Shown here piece by piece: positions 28,388 through 41,700 of a stretch of 64,000 nt of DNA. How positions within the stretch are numbered: the stretch's first letter is position 1; every line of letters starts with the position of its first letter. Source of the stretch: Daphnia carinata (Eukaryota; Arthropoda; Branchiopoda; Diplostraca; Daphniidae); the NCBI RefSeq assembly GCF_022539665.2, contig NC_081337.1:9090679-9154678 (forward strand), in the 5' to 3' direction. Position numbers and translations under genes: made by a program. The notes beneath the pieces were generated by a model. The model saw nothing but the letters and a program-made list of their open reading frames with translations. It did no database searches and had not been told where the DNA came from.

Positions 28388-31300
28388 TCCTTGTCAGTCC
28401 AGTTTCTGACCTTACATTCCTCCTCGCTATCTTTCCAGACTTGGTCATCGATCGGTTGAACAACAACAAAAATCTTCAGCCTAGCAACAACGTGAACGCT
28501 GTTGTCGTCACACGTCGTCGAGAGTCTTAATTGGGTGAAATGCAATCAAGAGGCTCGCCGTGTTTACGCCAACTCTCCCTTCTTGTTTGGCGTCCCACTT
28601 TTTGCCTCTTTCAACGCAATCTTTCGTTCCTCCTCTGTACAGGTTATACTTTTACTTGAGAAACGATGGCGTCTTCCAGTCTCGTCAATCTCTCATGGAA
28701 AGTTCGTCCTATTTTTTTTTTTTTTTTTTTTTTTTTATCGTGCTAATTGTGCTTTAGTGTAGACTTAAACACCATGTCAAAAGAACTGTTGAATGTAGGG
28801 TTCGAAAGAAAAAACGGCCAGCGCACGTCCGCTTCTTTCGTTTTTTTTTTTTTTTTTTTTTTCGTCTCCATTAAAATCTTTTTTATTTTTTGTCGATCTT
28901 TCTTTGCAGTCGTTTACGCCCTTCAAATGCTCTTCGGCGTCTTTTGTCGTTTTCTGATTGTTTTGTTTGTTTTTTAAGAAAAATTGTAGTAGAGCAGCTG
29001 CTCTTGCGTTTCATTTTGCGTTACGTCAAAAGAGACGGGGGAACGGTGGACTCGTGCCCTTGCACGCACTACGTCGTAGAAAAAAGAACTCTCTTTTTCT
29101 TCTTTCTTTTCTTTTTCTCTCTGATATGAATGTTCTCTCTCTCTCTCTCTCTCTCGCCTCTCGATCAGCCACAAACCGCAACCATCAGCCGCCCACGACC
29201 TCCATCGAGACCCAAACTTCCAGATGCCGAAAACTGTCTGGCGTTCGCACCTGCCTCCCACCCTCTTCAGAACCTCTCCTCCTTTTTTTTCCCCTCTATG
29301 TGTGTGTGTGCAACAACATAAAGGAAAATGTTGGAAAGGGAACAAGAAGTTGGGCTTCTTCATCCCCCACAAAAGAGTCAACGAAACAGCAGACGTTCAA
29401 CAGAGGGCTGAAGAAGAAGCGCTCTCGCATGGACGTTAGATTTTAAGTGGAGGGAAAAGAGGGAGAGGGGATAGTAAAAACATAAGTCGGTCACGCCGAA
29501 AAAAAAAAAAAAAAAACGATTCTCTCACCCTCACCACCGGAGGTTTTGTGACGGGGCGGCGGGAACCTCACATGTGGGGGTTAACATTTTTCAAAAAAAA
29601 AAAGTTAGCGCCAGCTGTTTTGCCTGGACGCGCGCGCGCCAGCAGACACCGTCTGCGCCACTCACTTTTTTCCTTCTTTTTTCAAAGTTGTTGTTGTTAT
29701 CATTAAATGGTTCTTTTATTTTTATTTTTTTCGTTGGGAGACTTACGACATTTTAACTCCCCGTTATCAAACGACCACACATAAGATAAGCTTCTCGTTT
29801 CCTTCACAATAACTGTTCAGAAGTGAGGCTTTCCATCCGCTTGAAGACTGCTGTCACGAACTATAGTGTTGCATAAAGATTCATGCTTGTCACCCTTTTT
29901 TTTTTTATCCAGGCAAATTAAATGTTTGAATTATCGATGGATAATCTGGTTTTCTCCATGCTGTTTTAGCTACCGGAAGAGAACAAAAACGAGGCAAATA
30001 AAAGAAAGAGAATCGTAGGTCGGGGATCCCCAAACTTGGGTATTTTCTACGTTGTAGACTTGCCGCACAGCTTACCAACAAAACAATGGAACAGCAATTT
30101 TTTTTTCAAGTTAATTATACAGCACCTTTTCTCTTCTTTTACCGATACAAAATAACAAGTTTTCGGTATGAATTCGTTTCTTGATCATGCATAGATGCTA
30201 CAACAACTGCGTGTAAGATTCGTATGGAAAAAAGAATACAAGAAACGGCAGATGGTAGATTACACAACGGACTGTGGCCAGCACGGCACTGATACTCTGT
30301 TATTTTTGTGTCTGTTGTGTTTTAGTTTTTAGCCTTATTGTTTTCAGTGATTCTCTCCTAATTTGTCGACTCTTCCCCGCCGTTTCCTCGTGTATTTACA
30401 TTCTTTTTTTTCTTCTCTAAAGTTTACCTCGGTACATGGTGGACTCCGGCGGAAACCACCACGTGCGTGTTGTGATTAAATTAGAGTGCGATCACAATGC
30501 TGGAGGATGTTTTCTGGAAGGGGAAGGGGAAGGTTGTTGTTGTTATTATTATTTTTCCTTTTTTTGTTTCTGTATCTGTGTCCTTCCAATTAAAATGAAA
30601 GCCACACACATACAGACAGGTGGTGTGTGTCTGTGTGTGTCTGTGTGTGTCGGTGCTTTTCGGTTAGGCGGTTGCTATGCGTCTTCGTCCATTTTTGGGT
30701 TTTCTTGTTCCGGTCGTAGAAATAATTCGACAGGTTTCGTTAATCCAAATTTGCGGAAATTTTTTTGAAAACAAAATACAAAATAGGTCGTTTGTCAGGG
30801 TTAATAAAACCCCCGTCTGTTAGATCGCTGTGACGTCGGTGTTTACCTTATCTTTCTGCATTTTTTGTCGCGCACTCTTGTGAATTTCATTCGCCCCTCA
30901 AGACTCTTTTCATTTGAAGTTTTGTTTGTTTTTTTAAGAGGGAATAACAATAAAATAAAAAAAAAAAAGGAATCGTACTAAAAAGAAATCGCACGATATA
31001 TGGTTCTAATAGAATTTATTTTTTTTTTTTTCGCCAGACAGTAGTGTTTCGGTCAGTTAGGCGAACGTAGAAAAGCCGTACACAACTAAAAGAGCCCGTA
31101 TAGAAAAGAGAGATAAAGACGCAGGACATGATGACTGATGATCCATTCGAATCATTTTGGTACAACGTTTCTATTACCATTATGTAACTGATTCTAATGG
31201 TCTTAGCTGTAGAGATTCTTTTTGCTGTTGTATCCTTGGCAATAAGCCACTTTTGTAGATTACAACGTCAATAGACTTCAGCATTTTTTTTAGTCAAGAA

Positions 31301-31569
31301 AAAAAAAAAAAGAATTCAGGAACAAAAAAAAAAGGGGTTTAGCAAAAAGCCATCTAACTTTAATGTTGTTTAGTTCGTTGATCCCTTTTGCGTGACTTCT
31401 GTCTTCTCTCTGGCGTTAACCGATACGTTAGCAATGCCACAGACGTTGACTATTACATTGACGAAAGAGTCCAGTTACTTTACAGACAAGCAACCGAAGG
31501 CTACGCTACTGGTTAAACGAATGGGATCCCATTAAAAAAAAAACAAGTCTAGACGATAATTGCACGTAT

Positions 31570-31595
31570 AATATGCATACTGCTATATGCATATT
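31570..31595. other. perfect 10-bp inverted repeat
   Basis: AATATGCATA and TATGCATATT are exact complements around the 6-base spacer CTGCTA. Each arm contains the ATGCAT palindrome. It lies in a tract-poor segment with no gene seen. Confidence 0.9.
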
Positions 31596-32721
31596 CGTAT
31601 GTCATTGTGGTTGTAAACTAGCCATCGATCTCGTCTCCACTATGTCGTGATACGTATGGTTGGATATCTACCACGTCAATGCGACGTTGTGCACACACCA
31701 ATCATTGTATTGTTCTGCATTACGCATGCAAAAGCACCGGGTCACAACAACGCGTGCCTAAGAGAAAGGGCAATTGCGCGAATCGTCGTCTTGTTTTGCG
31801 ATGTGGTGGCCTCTATTATTTCCTTCTTCCTTCATATTTTTTTATTTCATTTTTCATTTATTTTTATGTGTGTTTTTTGGGGTTGTTCTTATAGACCCTG
31901 TGAACCGTATAGGATACACAACTCTGCTGGATATCGTGGAAGAAAAGGAGTTACAGTAGTTATTGTACTCTAAGATCCGTATAGGAAAGAAAAGGAGGTG
32001 AGGTACGAGGGGGTGAAAGGAAACCGGGAGAAACGAGTTGGCCTATGGGAAGCGGCCATAAAACGGATTTTTATGATGTTGTTCCAAGCTGATTGTCCCA
32101 AGCTGCTTTGAAAGCCCTTTGGTGATGGTTTTGGTCCACCACAATCAAGCCAGGCGTTTGGATAATGTGCACGACTTATAATGAGAGCGCCAACGAGCTG
32201 ACGTCCGTTGAGATTCCTAGGGGGTCGTTGTGTTAGTCACTAATACAAGAAAATGTAAATGCGGCACGATATTGACTCGTTATTATTGGCCCGCGAAGCG
32301 TGTGAAGAAGAAGCGTTATTATAATCCGACTTTTTGATATGGCTTGTAATATTACTGCTTTGGCTGTAGTGTGTTTGTGTCCATTTGATTTATAACGTCG
32401 GCATAAAATAGCCCCTGGCAGAATTCCCACTCTCTATTTCCCGATATTCATCCCGAGCGTTTTGGATACGCGCGTTCTGCTCGGCTCTGTTTGCGGTACG
32501 ATTAAATGTATTCATATCTTTTCAGTGAAAACAACAGCAGACATATCAGGAGAGCCGGAGAAAACACGTCGATATATCATCCATTTATATTACGGATATA
32601 TCCACGTAGTTACTGTAGAGCATATAGACATAAGCTATAGGGAGTGGAGTTTGATTACCGGCCGCGACGGCTGTTGTGTATACGGCAGTGGTGCCTGTAA
32701 TGACGCAGTATTTCATTACAT

Positions 32722-32740
32722 ACACACACACACACACACA
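32722..32740. repeat. (CA)n microsatellite
   Basis: About nine AC units in an otherwise complex, tract-poor segment. Confidence 0.93.
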
Positions 32741-33370
32741 ACATCTAGCAAAGGCCCGCTAACCGGCTGCTTACGGCTGGGCCGACCCAACGTCTATAAC
32801 TATGTCTGGCTTTATATGTCTGCTATATAGACTATATACATTTGGACTGTAATTGTTCGTATCCATCGCACCGATGAGGTGCTGGTCTCTACGACCTAAA
32901 GGAACGGAAAAAGAAATTTCTTTTTTTTTTTTAAAGCCGAATTTTTTTTTTTCCCTTCTTGGGTTTTATTATATTTTATTTTTCGATTTTATTCGAGTCG
33001 TGTCCTGTTCTTGTTGTTCCTTTTTTTTTTTTTTTTTTTGGTTTCGTATTTGCTTTTGCTCCCGCTGTTCCACCCCGCTGTTCCTGCTGTTCCACCGATG
33101 GAAATAAAAGAAACAAGTGGAGGAAAAGAATAAAATAGAAATAAAAACATACAAGTGGATAGATCACGTTCTCTGCGCGGTCGTGTGACTGGAAAAAATA
33201 AAGTTGGAACAAATGCACACAAACAAAACAAAAAAAAATAGGAAAACAAACAAATGAAATCAAATAAAAAAAATTGCCACGCGAGCAAACGAAACGATTT
33301 TCTTTTTTTCCCCTTCTTTTTTTTCTTTCATTTTTTTTTCTTTACCATTGGAAAAGTGCACTCGGTGCAC

Positions 33371-33751
33371 CTAAACATTTTGACCGTCTTCTTTTTGTCC
33401 TAATCTGATGACGAGACTCCCCAGCGCGAGAAAAGAAGAAAACAAAGTGCACATTTTGTTTTGTTTTTTTTGTTTTTTTTTTGTTTTGTTTTGAACGAAT
33501 GAAAAGCTGCACGATAGAGTAGGATTATAGAAAGATAAAGTAAACATTCTAGTCAAGTGCTGCCCCTCTCGTCTCAATTCCCGACTCTTCAAATCATCCG
33601 GCTCGTGTAAATCCCCACTCTTCGGCCATATGATAAAGACATCCTTCATCCCACGCAATCCTTGATGTAATGGACCTCCCATAAAGCCATAAATCGTATT
33701 CAAATGACATACTAATTCCCTCCTATTTGTCCCGTATTTACCGGACAACAC
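33371..33751 (-). other. unassigned minus-strand ORF, possible gene relic
   Basis: The first part of this ORF (MLSGKYGTNRRELVCHLNT, YGFMGGPLHQGLRGMKD, VFIIWPKSGDLHEPDDLKS) has a protein-like composition without low complexity; the last third degrades into Lys/Asn repeats from A-rich DNA. It could be a transposon or gene fragment. No family recognised. Two further minus ORFs (34074-34256 and 34229-34510) lie just upstream in the same orientation. Confidence 0.18.
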
Positions 33752-34669
33752 GGGCCCTAATGTTGAGTGGGAGGAATATCAATGGAAAAGTTAGCCTGAC
33801 ACGTAAACGAGTGAGCCAATTAAGAAGCCACGCCTGTCCATAAGAGTTTTTTTTTTTTTGCGCAAGAGCGGCAAGCAACTAATTTTGCTGACAGTGATGG
33901 GCGTGACACGCACAACGGGTTAAATCTCGACGGTGTGTTCGCTTTCGTGCGGCGGACACATCACACTTTTTTTTTCTTTCGGGACTGCCTTAAACAGCAG
34001 ACACTCTCCGCGCGTGCTTTTAAACACGAAACGTAACATGTACGGAGTCCCGTTTTGTCGCCCTTCCTTTTGCCTATTTCATGGCTCCGTAATATTGAAT
34101 GACAAATCCCATCCCACGGACGACACACGCGAGACCATCTGGGACCAGGATGTGTGATGGACGGTAAATAAAGCCAAAAGCAAATAGAAGCTGAAAAAAA
34201 AGAGACCCGTAGTAGACCCATGATGCGTTCAAACCAAATGCGAAAGCAGATCCCACTCGTTTCTTTCTAAATCCCTATCTCCGAATTCCGTATTTTTTTG
34301 GGGAGGGGGGGGGGAGGCGCGGGATCGTTGAAGGAACACGTCATCATTGGGTCTTAAGTCTGATGTGTAATTGAATATATTATCCCGTATGCTAGCGCCA
34401 GATATGGTTGGTCGTACGAATGGTAGCCGCCAGAGTACGAAAGAAGAAATGGGGTTCGTTAAGATTGTGTATTTCTTTATACGATCGCTATGCCTGTCTA
34501 TAATCATCAACGATGTGCGAAGGGGGCAGAGAGAAAGGGTTCCAGTAGACTCTTATTTATATATGTGACATTCGGTTATGTAGGGGGAAGTGGGGGGAAA
34601 CGAATAGAGTAGGGATGACATTCAGAGATTTTTCTATAGGAAGCAGATGAGATCAGAGGTCAACTGGAC

Positions 34670-34690
34670 GGGCGGAGTTACTCCACGCCC
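34670..34690. other. GC-rich near-palindrome
   Basis: GGGCGGAGT then ACTCCACGCCC pair with one bulged base around a 1-base centre. Confidence 0.7.
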
Positions 34691-37416
34691 CGTTACAGGT
34701 CTAGCGTATTCAGCCGTTGCGTTTGTGATGCCTTCTTATGTATGCGGGCAAGACAACGAACACAGACAGTAGGCCTTCTCCCCACCCCGAAAAAGAAAAG
34801 CCCGATGCACCAGCGGAGGGTTAGATCTATTGACAGTGTATTTAACCATCCGTAATCCGTTGATGCATCGGGCAAAAAGAGAAAAGAAATGAGCTATCCC
34901 CCCGCCTATTCTCCCTCTCTCTCTCTCTCTCTCCCCCTTTTTTTTCCCCGTAAAAAAAAATATAATCTTCTGCAAAAGAAACGTAAAAGAAAAAGAATTA
35001 TAATTTTTTTTTTCTCATCAAAGCTAACGGAGAGGAGCAGAGATGAAAGGGTGGCTCTCGCTTCGATCGATATGACTCTTCTACGTTGCTGGCCCTGGGG
35101 GTGGGTTAGCGCTTGTCGATTTTCCGTGTCTGACTTCTATTCTGCGTGTGTCTGCTGGGCATGAAGCGAAAGAAGGGGAGGAGACGGGCGGACAATCGGA
35201 AGTGAAGCGCGCGTCGCTAACAGAAGAGCGCCAAAAGAAAAAAAAAAAAAAGAAAAGTCAAAAACAAATGGATGACTGCGAACCTTCCTTTTCTCTTTTG
35301 AAAGAACGAAAAAGAAAAAAAAAATGATAACATGACATCCTTTTTCCCCCAGAATAGAGGCGGAAACTGGCTACGACTATATACTAGTTCCGTCTAGCAG
35401 AATAGCACGACTAATTTGTTTACCACAAGTCTGGCGAGAAGCGGAAAGAACAGAGCTAAAAAATAAAATAGCGAGCCCGTACAAAGAGCTTTACCAGTTT
35501 TTTTTTCCGAGAAACGTGTCTGCTCTCAATATTTCTTCTTTCTCGACATCTTTTTTCTTTGTTTTTTTAGCTGCTTGCCCGTCCGAAGATTGCGTCGGAG
35601 AGGGACTCAAAGGGAGACACAACAATAGCGTTTGGATTGTCGATATGACGTAGACAAAGGCTATTAAGCGACCGCCAGCTTTTATCATTTATTTGGCTGT
35701 AAGAATTTTTTTTTTTTTGTTTCAAACTTTAAATTCGAGTATCCCTCCAGATTTTTTTTGTAATTAGACACGTACTCTTCAATCTTTGATTTATTATTAT
35801 TATTTTTTTAGTTGTGCGCATTCAAAGGGAATTGGAGGGCAGCTGCCCTGGTTATTCCGATCGTGCGTCTCATCGATCGTTATAGGTTCGATCGAAATTT
35901 TTCCTAGTTTATCGAAGGAACTCGTCGGAGAATGTCAACTATGCAGTCGGTACAGAAATAAGGATAGTAATCTTGGGCCGAAACGCATATTTTTTGAGAG
36001 ACGACCAACATCTTCTTCTAAAAGAAATGCTAGGAATTTGACTACGCTAGACGAAGACTCGCGTAGACTGGACATCCAGTGAACTGAAACAAATAACGTG
36101 ACCGAAAATAAATAGGAAAAAAAAAGCTGCTATTTGTCATCGGAACTGAATTTTGGAAAAGATGTGCGCTTACGCGCGTAACAAACAGACAGCTGTCCAG
36201 ACATATCTTTACAGATACGAGTAAGTTCCCTTTTGTATAGCATTCGAAATAAAAGAAGAAGAAGAAGAAGAAGAAGAAAAAAAAAAAAGTAAATAGAGGA
36301 AACGATCCGTCTCGTCTGGGCAAATCAGACTGTATGGGAAGATACGACTGACAACAATATGGCGACAGTAGTCCACTTTTAACGGTCGTTCGTCGCGCAG
36401 TTCTCTCATTAATTTTGAAAGGGAGAGAGAATCTCTTCTAATTTTGATAACCTAATGGCTTCATTTCTCTCGAGAAACTGTCAATCAAACAAATGACACA
36501 CGAAGAAGAAGAAAAAAAGGGACCGCGAAAGACGCTAGAAACTTTAAATCTAACAAAGACATTTGTCTTAGTCGACACACAAAGCAACACACACATACAC
36601 ACAAAAAAAGGAAGAGGGTACTCTTTGTTGCTTTTCTCTTCGATTTGTATCTGTTTTCTTTTGTCCTTGTTGTGATTCTATTTTTGGTTCATTTCGGGTT
36701 TGTTTCTCCGCTCACGAAATTGATATCCATAATGACCTGTGTCTCTCTCTGACTCTATTTTTGTCCTTCGTTGCGAGATCGACGATATTATCCGTCTCGT
36801 ATCTTTAATGGATTTAGACACACGCACGGACATGGTTACGCTCAGGGTCTAGCAGGAGTGCTGGAAGTTGGCCTCCTGCTGCTTCGACTTTTGCTTCTTT
36901 GCTTTTCCCTAAAGAGGAAAAAGCTTCCAGGTTTCCAGGTATTTGCTGTCGCCGCATTATGTTCTTTCCCACCCCTTTCGATCTTTTTTCCTCACGAAAA
37001 ACTTTTGTTTAAACGTTTCTTTAAAAGGGCCCGACATTGCGAGGAACTTGTCGTTCACCCAGTCTTTTCCATTTTTTGTTTTTTTCACGGCAAATCGAAT
37101 CAACTGGGGTTCATTTATTGTTAACATGTTTGTTTAAAAGACAGTTCTATGGAGAAAAGGCAAGCGAAATGAATGAATATTTAAACAATCACGTATGGGC
37201 TAGGCTAACGCATAAACAAGACAGCCATGCGTAATAACATTCCCTGCGGACACGAGAGTCTTGTAGGAGGACATCTGAAAACGGTCCCGCAGTCGTTACA
37301 ACTGATATTTTACTCGACTATTCAGGACAAGAAAGAAAAAAGCAACATTATTACTTATGCAATTTGAAATTTTTTAGCATTTAACGTCGTTAAAAAAATC
37401 AACACAGAAAAAACGA

Positions 37417-37433
37417 GGGGGGGGGGGGGGGGG
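37417..37433. repeat. poly(G), about 17 bases
   Basis: Uninterrupted G run after an A-rich stretch. Confidence 0.93.
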
Positions 37434-38084
37434 AGGAACATTTGAACTGTGAATGAAAAGAACGAAAGGAAGGAAAGACTCACGCACTGAATGGCCCCAG
37501 CCTTTTTTTTTTTTTTTTTCCTCATTCGGGTGGCGATAAAAAGCAAATTGGGAACGAGAGCTGTGAAAAGACGGATCTAAAAGAAATATCTGGGATATCA
37601 TTCACAACGATTCCGGTTCATTTTCAGTTGCCGCGAATCGAATGAAGAAAAATAAAACGAACGAAATGTCAAATGAAACTTGAGCAGTAAAAGAAAAAGG
37701 AAAAAGAAGAAGAAGAAGGAAAAAAAAACGGGACAGATGGGAAGGCAGAGGAGTAATAGAAGATAGGCCGTGTATAGCCTGGCCTTTGATGATGATCCCG
37801 TCTCTGATGTTTCTGTCTGTGACGCACGAATCGCAAATTCAATCAGCAGCACAGTTGAACGCGCCCCGCACGTCGATCCCGACTTCCATAATTGTTGCGC
37901 GCTTTCGTCTGCTTCGATCACGACATCCATATTTTTTAGTTCTCTATACTCAATCTCCGCTGATGCCCTGAAAACATCCAACAAAAAGCCACCACGACTT
38001 GAGTAGAGCAATATTCATATTAATGATTCAATTCAACGTTTTGTTTTTTTTTTCCCGATTTTCCACTTCATCCCTCTTTTTTTT

Positions 38085-38085
<1 letters not shown>

Positions 38086-38128
<43 letters not shown>
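38086..38128. repeat. poly(C), 43 bases
   Basis: Uninterrupted C run flanked by T-rich DNA on the left; its complement is a G43 tract with quadruplex potential. Confidence 0.97.
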
Positions 38129-41100
38129 ATTTTCCTTTCTCTTTAGACTTGGGAAAACTAACAAGAAAGTTTGGCGTGTTGCTGTCTTAACAGCGTGAGA
38201 GCGACCCAATCTTTGCTGCGGTTAATAGCATCTTATACTACACACAGGCATTATCGATCTGTTGATCTCTCAGTTGTCGTCAGCCGAGCTCCCCCATTCG
38301 TCCGAAAATTAATTGGCCTCATTAATGACTCTGACCAGGCAAAAGGGAACCCCTAGTCAGGAAGCTATTATAACAACGTTTGGAGTTTGGCTGCACCGAC
38401 CACACGACTTGAGCTTCGCCGCACCAAGCACCCCTCACCTTCGTGTACTCTCAACTCTTCTCTTAGTTCACTCGACCAACTCATTAGCGTGGGCCGCGAT
38501 TCTTTATGACCGTCTACTCGCATAGAAAATCAGTTTACACAAGCGCTCACCGAAAAACCTTAGCCGATGTCTAATATGGGGCCAAAAAGGCGGTGATACT
38601 TAGACATAAGGAAATATTATGTAGAGTGAAGGTCGACGTATAGAAAACTGTTGCTACGAAGCCCAACCTGGTCGGCTACCAAAGCATTTTTTGAGGGTTT
38701 TTCTTATTTTTTTATTTTTTTTTTTTGTGTTAAACAACTTTGGATCAGATGTTCTTCTTGGTAAAGTGAGTATAAGGCGGGAAAGAAGATGAGAAAGACA
38801 TAAACTACATTAGTCTCTCGTTCTCGCTCTCGTTGACTTGCCTCTAGTCTCATTTGAAAATGGGTATAGGGTGCGCTTTCTTTCTTGACGGGGGTTATGT
38901 GTTTCTTTTCGAACTTATAAACACTGCAAACACGAAAAGCCAAAATAATGTGGCCCCTCTACATCTTATTTTTCCGCACTGGATCACCGTCGTTGCTCTC
39001 ACAGAGGAGAGCAAGAAAAAGAAGAGCCTAATGATGTCGGCAATGGCGCTGTAGAGGATCGGCTCAGCTGGTCCGCGTTCCCACTGCTCCAACACGGACA
39101 GATTTGTGTGATGGTTTTTTTTTATCTTCCCTCCCTCTTTCAACTGTTCTTCTAGCTGAGCTCAAAAAAAAGAAAACTTGCCGACAGTCTTCTTTTCCCT
39201 GGTGTTTTCTATTCACTGCTGGCTAATGTAGATATTGGCTTTTTCAACGATGCGGATGAAGAGAAGTTAAACATAAAGCCATCAGCGTGCGCAGCTTACC
39301 TATTCTTTAATGCTGCGTCGCATACGACATGTAACTAGGCTCTACTTTTTGTAAGTGCCAAATGCATGTTCATCATTTGTGTCATGCGCACAGGTAGATT
39401 TTGAAAAGCATTGTCGAAGAATGTTGCAATAAAATAATACTACAGTTTTAATTCGGTGGTAGTACACGTAAGAATAGAAGAGCAATGTTTCAAATACGTT
39501 GTCAACAGTACGTAGCGTATTCCCTAGCGTTTACTTGTAATATGCGCAGTGTTCAAATTGTGCAGCGGTGGCGTTGGTGGACAACTGGTCTTAGGTTGGG
39601 GCTCTATACAGGGCGAAAGAGAAGGGTAATGGCGTCTCCGTTCGCCCGTTTCGTTCTAATGCACTCAATGTCCGCAGACATTTACCGGGACACGCAACTA
39701 CTCCGATGTAGCCTTGGTGATAGGGCTATAACCGCCGCTGAATTGAATGCAAACTGCTGTTTTATTGATGTCATCTTGAAGGCAACGCGAGCGTCTGCGC
39801 TCAAAACTTTGCCGCAAAGTACGAGATCGTGCCACTCTCTGTTGCTGGGTGCTACTCCACCCTGTTAAAGTTAACGTGAAAACCGAAACAGAGGGTTTCG
39901 GCAATGACGAGCGTGCGCGTAGATACATTCCCCCCTTTTTTCCTCATCATAGCCTACAGTATTTCGATGCAAATTGCCTGATTTTTAATGAATCAACAGG
40001 CGAGAACGACCCAGACTTATTGCTTTTTGTGTTATTTTATCTGGTTTGTATATTCATCATTCTTCGTTAAAATATCTCGCCTCGTTTGCTTTGTTACAAA
40101 AGCTTCCCTTTTTCTTTACATATCTACGACGATATTGTGTGTTGCATAGTTGGGTGGGGTGAACTGCCCATCGCAACACACTCTATCACGCTCTTTCCTT
40201 CCACATCAACACGTTGATGATGATGGAATAAAGTAAAAGCTGATGTGGCTTTTGGAACTGCATGTGTTATGTACAATTTTTTTGTATCTCCAATTTCAAC
40301 GTACCAAGGGAGAAAGCGATTATTCCTGGCCGTCGTTTATTTTTGTTTCCCAACGATTTCTATCTATCTTTCAACAAGTCTATAAACATGTCGGTTAAGT
40401 GAAGACTCCCTTTTTCCTGTCTTATACCTACTTGTTAAATCGGCTGAGGTCCATCGTTTTTATGTCCACTTCGATAGTAGCCGAGACTATTTATAGAACA
40501 GACATGGTTTTTTGTTGTAAGAAATTCCACTACACTTGTACTATAAATAAAAAGAGAAGTCCGGCATGACGTTAAGCCCAGACAATGTATGTAATGTACG
40601 ACCTCCTCTTGTGATATTTCCCCAAACAAGTCAAGTAGTACCGTAACAACGATATCCACTTTTATCGATTTTTATCGATGAGTTTTTATCTATTTTTTTC
40701 TGAAAAGAAAACAGTCAGCTACTGCTTATTTGCAATGGATGGTTTAATTTCACTTCTTGTTGTATTCCCATACAAATATTTGTGTTTTTATTAATAATGT
40801 TCGTGTACATTGACTATCAAAACGTTGTTGGCGTGATGTCGAGCAATTACCCACGGCTTTTATTTCCCAAATCCATTTAGTTTCGTGGGATTTTCGTTTT
40901 TTTTTTTTTACTTTAGCCGAAATGAGGAAAGCACCAACCTCCACATTATTATTATCATTATTTTTAGCTTCCCATTTTTTACGGTTTTTTTTTTCACCAC
41001 TAAGTTTTTCAACGACAACTTACACAGATGGGTGTCGAGCTAATTTATTGATTTTCGGCTGCCAACCCCGTTGAAAAAGCGTTGCCAGACCTCTTAGCTC

Positions 41101-41524
41101 TGTCCTCTCAAAAAATCGATAAATTAAAAAAGAAAAAAGCCATTTCGAATTGGACAAGATCAAATTGCAACGCTGACAGATACGAAAATGAATGTTTCCA
41201 CGGTAACGATAATGTCCTTTTGCGCGCACATTTGGTCGTTCTCACCGTCGTCTGCTTGCAAATTGTCTCGTGTGTCCTTCGAGTCGAGAGTTGTGACGAA
41301 CAAAAAGAAAGACAATTTTCATCACGCGAAGTCGTCCGTTTTGTGCCGAAATGACGAAGATGAAACAGTGCTTAAATGTTTATTCCCCAATGCAGCGTCA
41401 TTTTTTTTTTCGATTCAATTGTGTATAAACAGTTTGCGTGCCATTTTTCTCGACTCCTTGCCATAGATCAACCACGTGGTCTCGACTTGTGCGCCATTTC
41501 CTTTTTCTTTCTCACGCTCTTCAG

Positions 41525-41700
41525 TGGACCGACAAACTGAAACTGTTCAGGCCGAAGAAGAAGTTGATCAATCACGTGTGATTCCATGTGACAAGGCGAG
41601 TGAATCGGTCCGTAGCTCACGTTCGAAATACCGAACAACAATGACGATTTCCGGAACAATTCGCTGCTTCTGTGGGTGCCATTCCGCCATCACCGAAATC
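41525..41700 (+). other. exon-like segment with coding frame
   Basis: Acceptor ctttctcacgctcttcag and donor GAAATC|gtaagc flank 176 nt with one fully open frame: DRQTETVQAEEEVDQSRVI, later SVRSSRSKYRTTMTISG and IRCFCGCHSAITEI. It enters in phase 2 and leaves in phase 0. The composition is plausible for a charged region followed by a Cys cluster (CFCGC). No family recognised and no adjoining exon identified. Confidence 0.28.

Larger units (their letters stand above)
20527..33300. other. no recognisable gene; mixed complex and tract-rich DNA
   Basis: T tracts thin out in 21.6-23 kb, 23.7-24.7 kb and 30.8-32.8 kb. Apart from the separately listed short exon candidate, inverted repeats, G32 and (CA)n, I see nothing assignable. 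ORFs at 23.7-24.3 kb are open on both strands and cannot be oriented. Confidence 0.6.
34511..41524. other. no recognisable gene; tract-poor in 38.2-41 kb
   Basis: Contains a candidate minus-strand exon near 37.8-37.97 kb (see findings), C43, and an unassigned 127-codon + ORF at 39485-39868 without low complexity. No domain is recognised in any of them. Confidence 0.55.
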
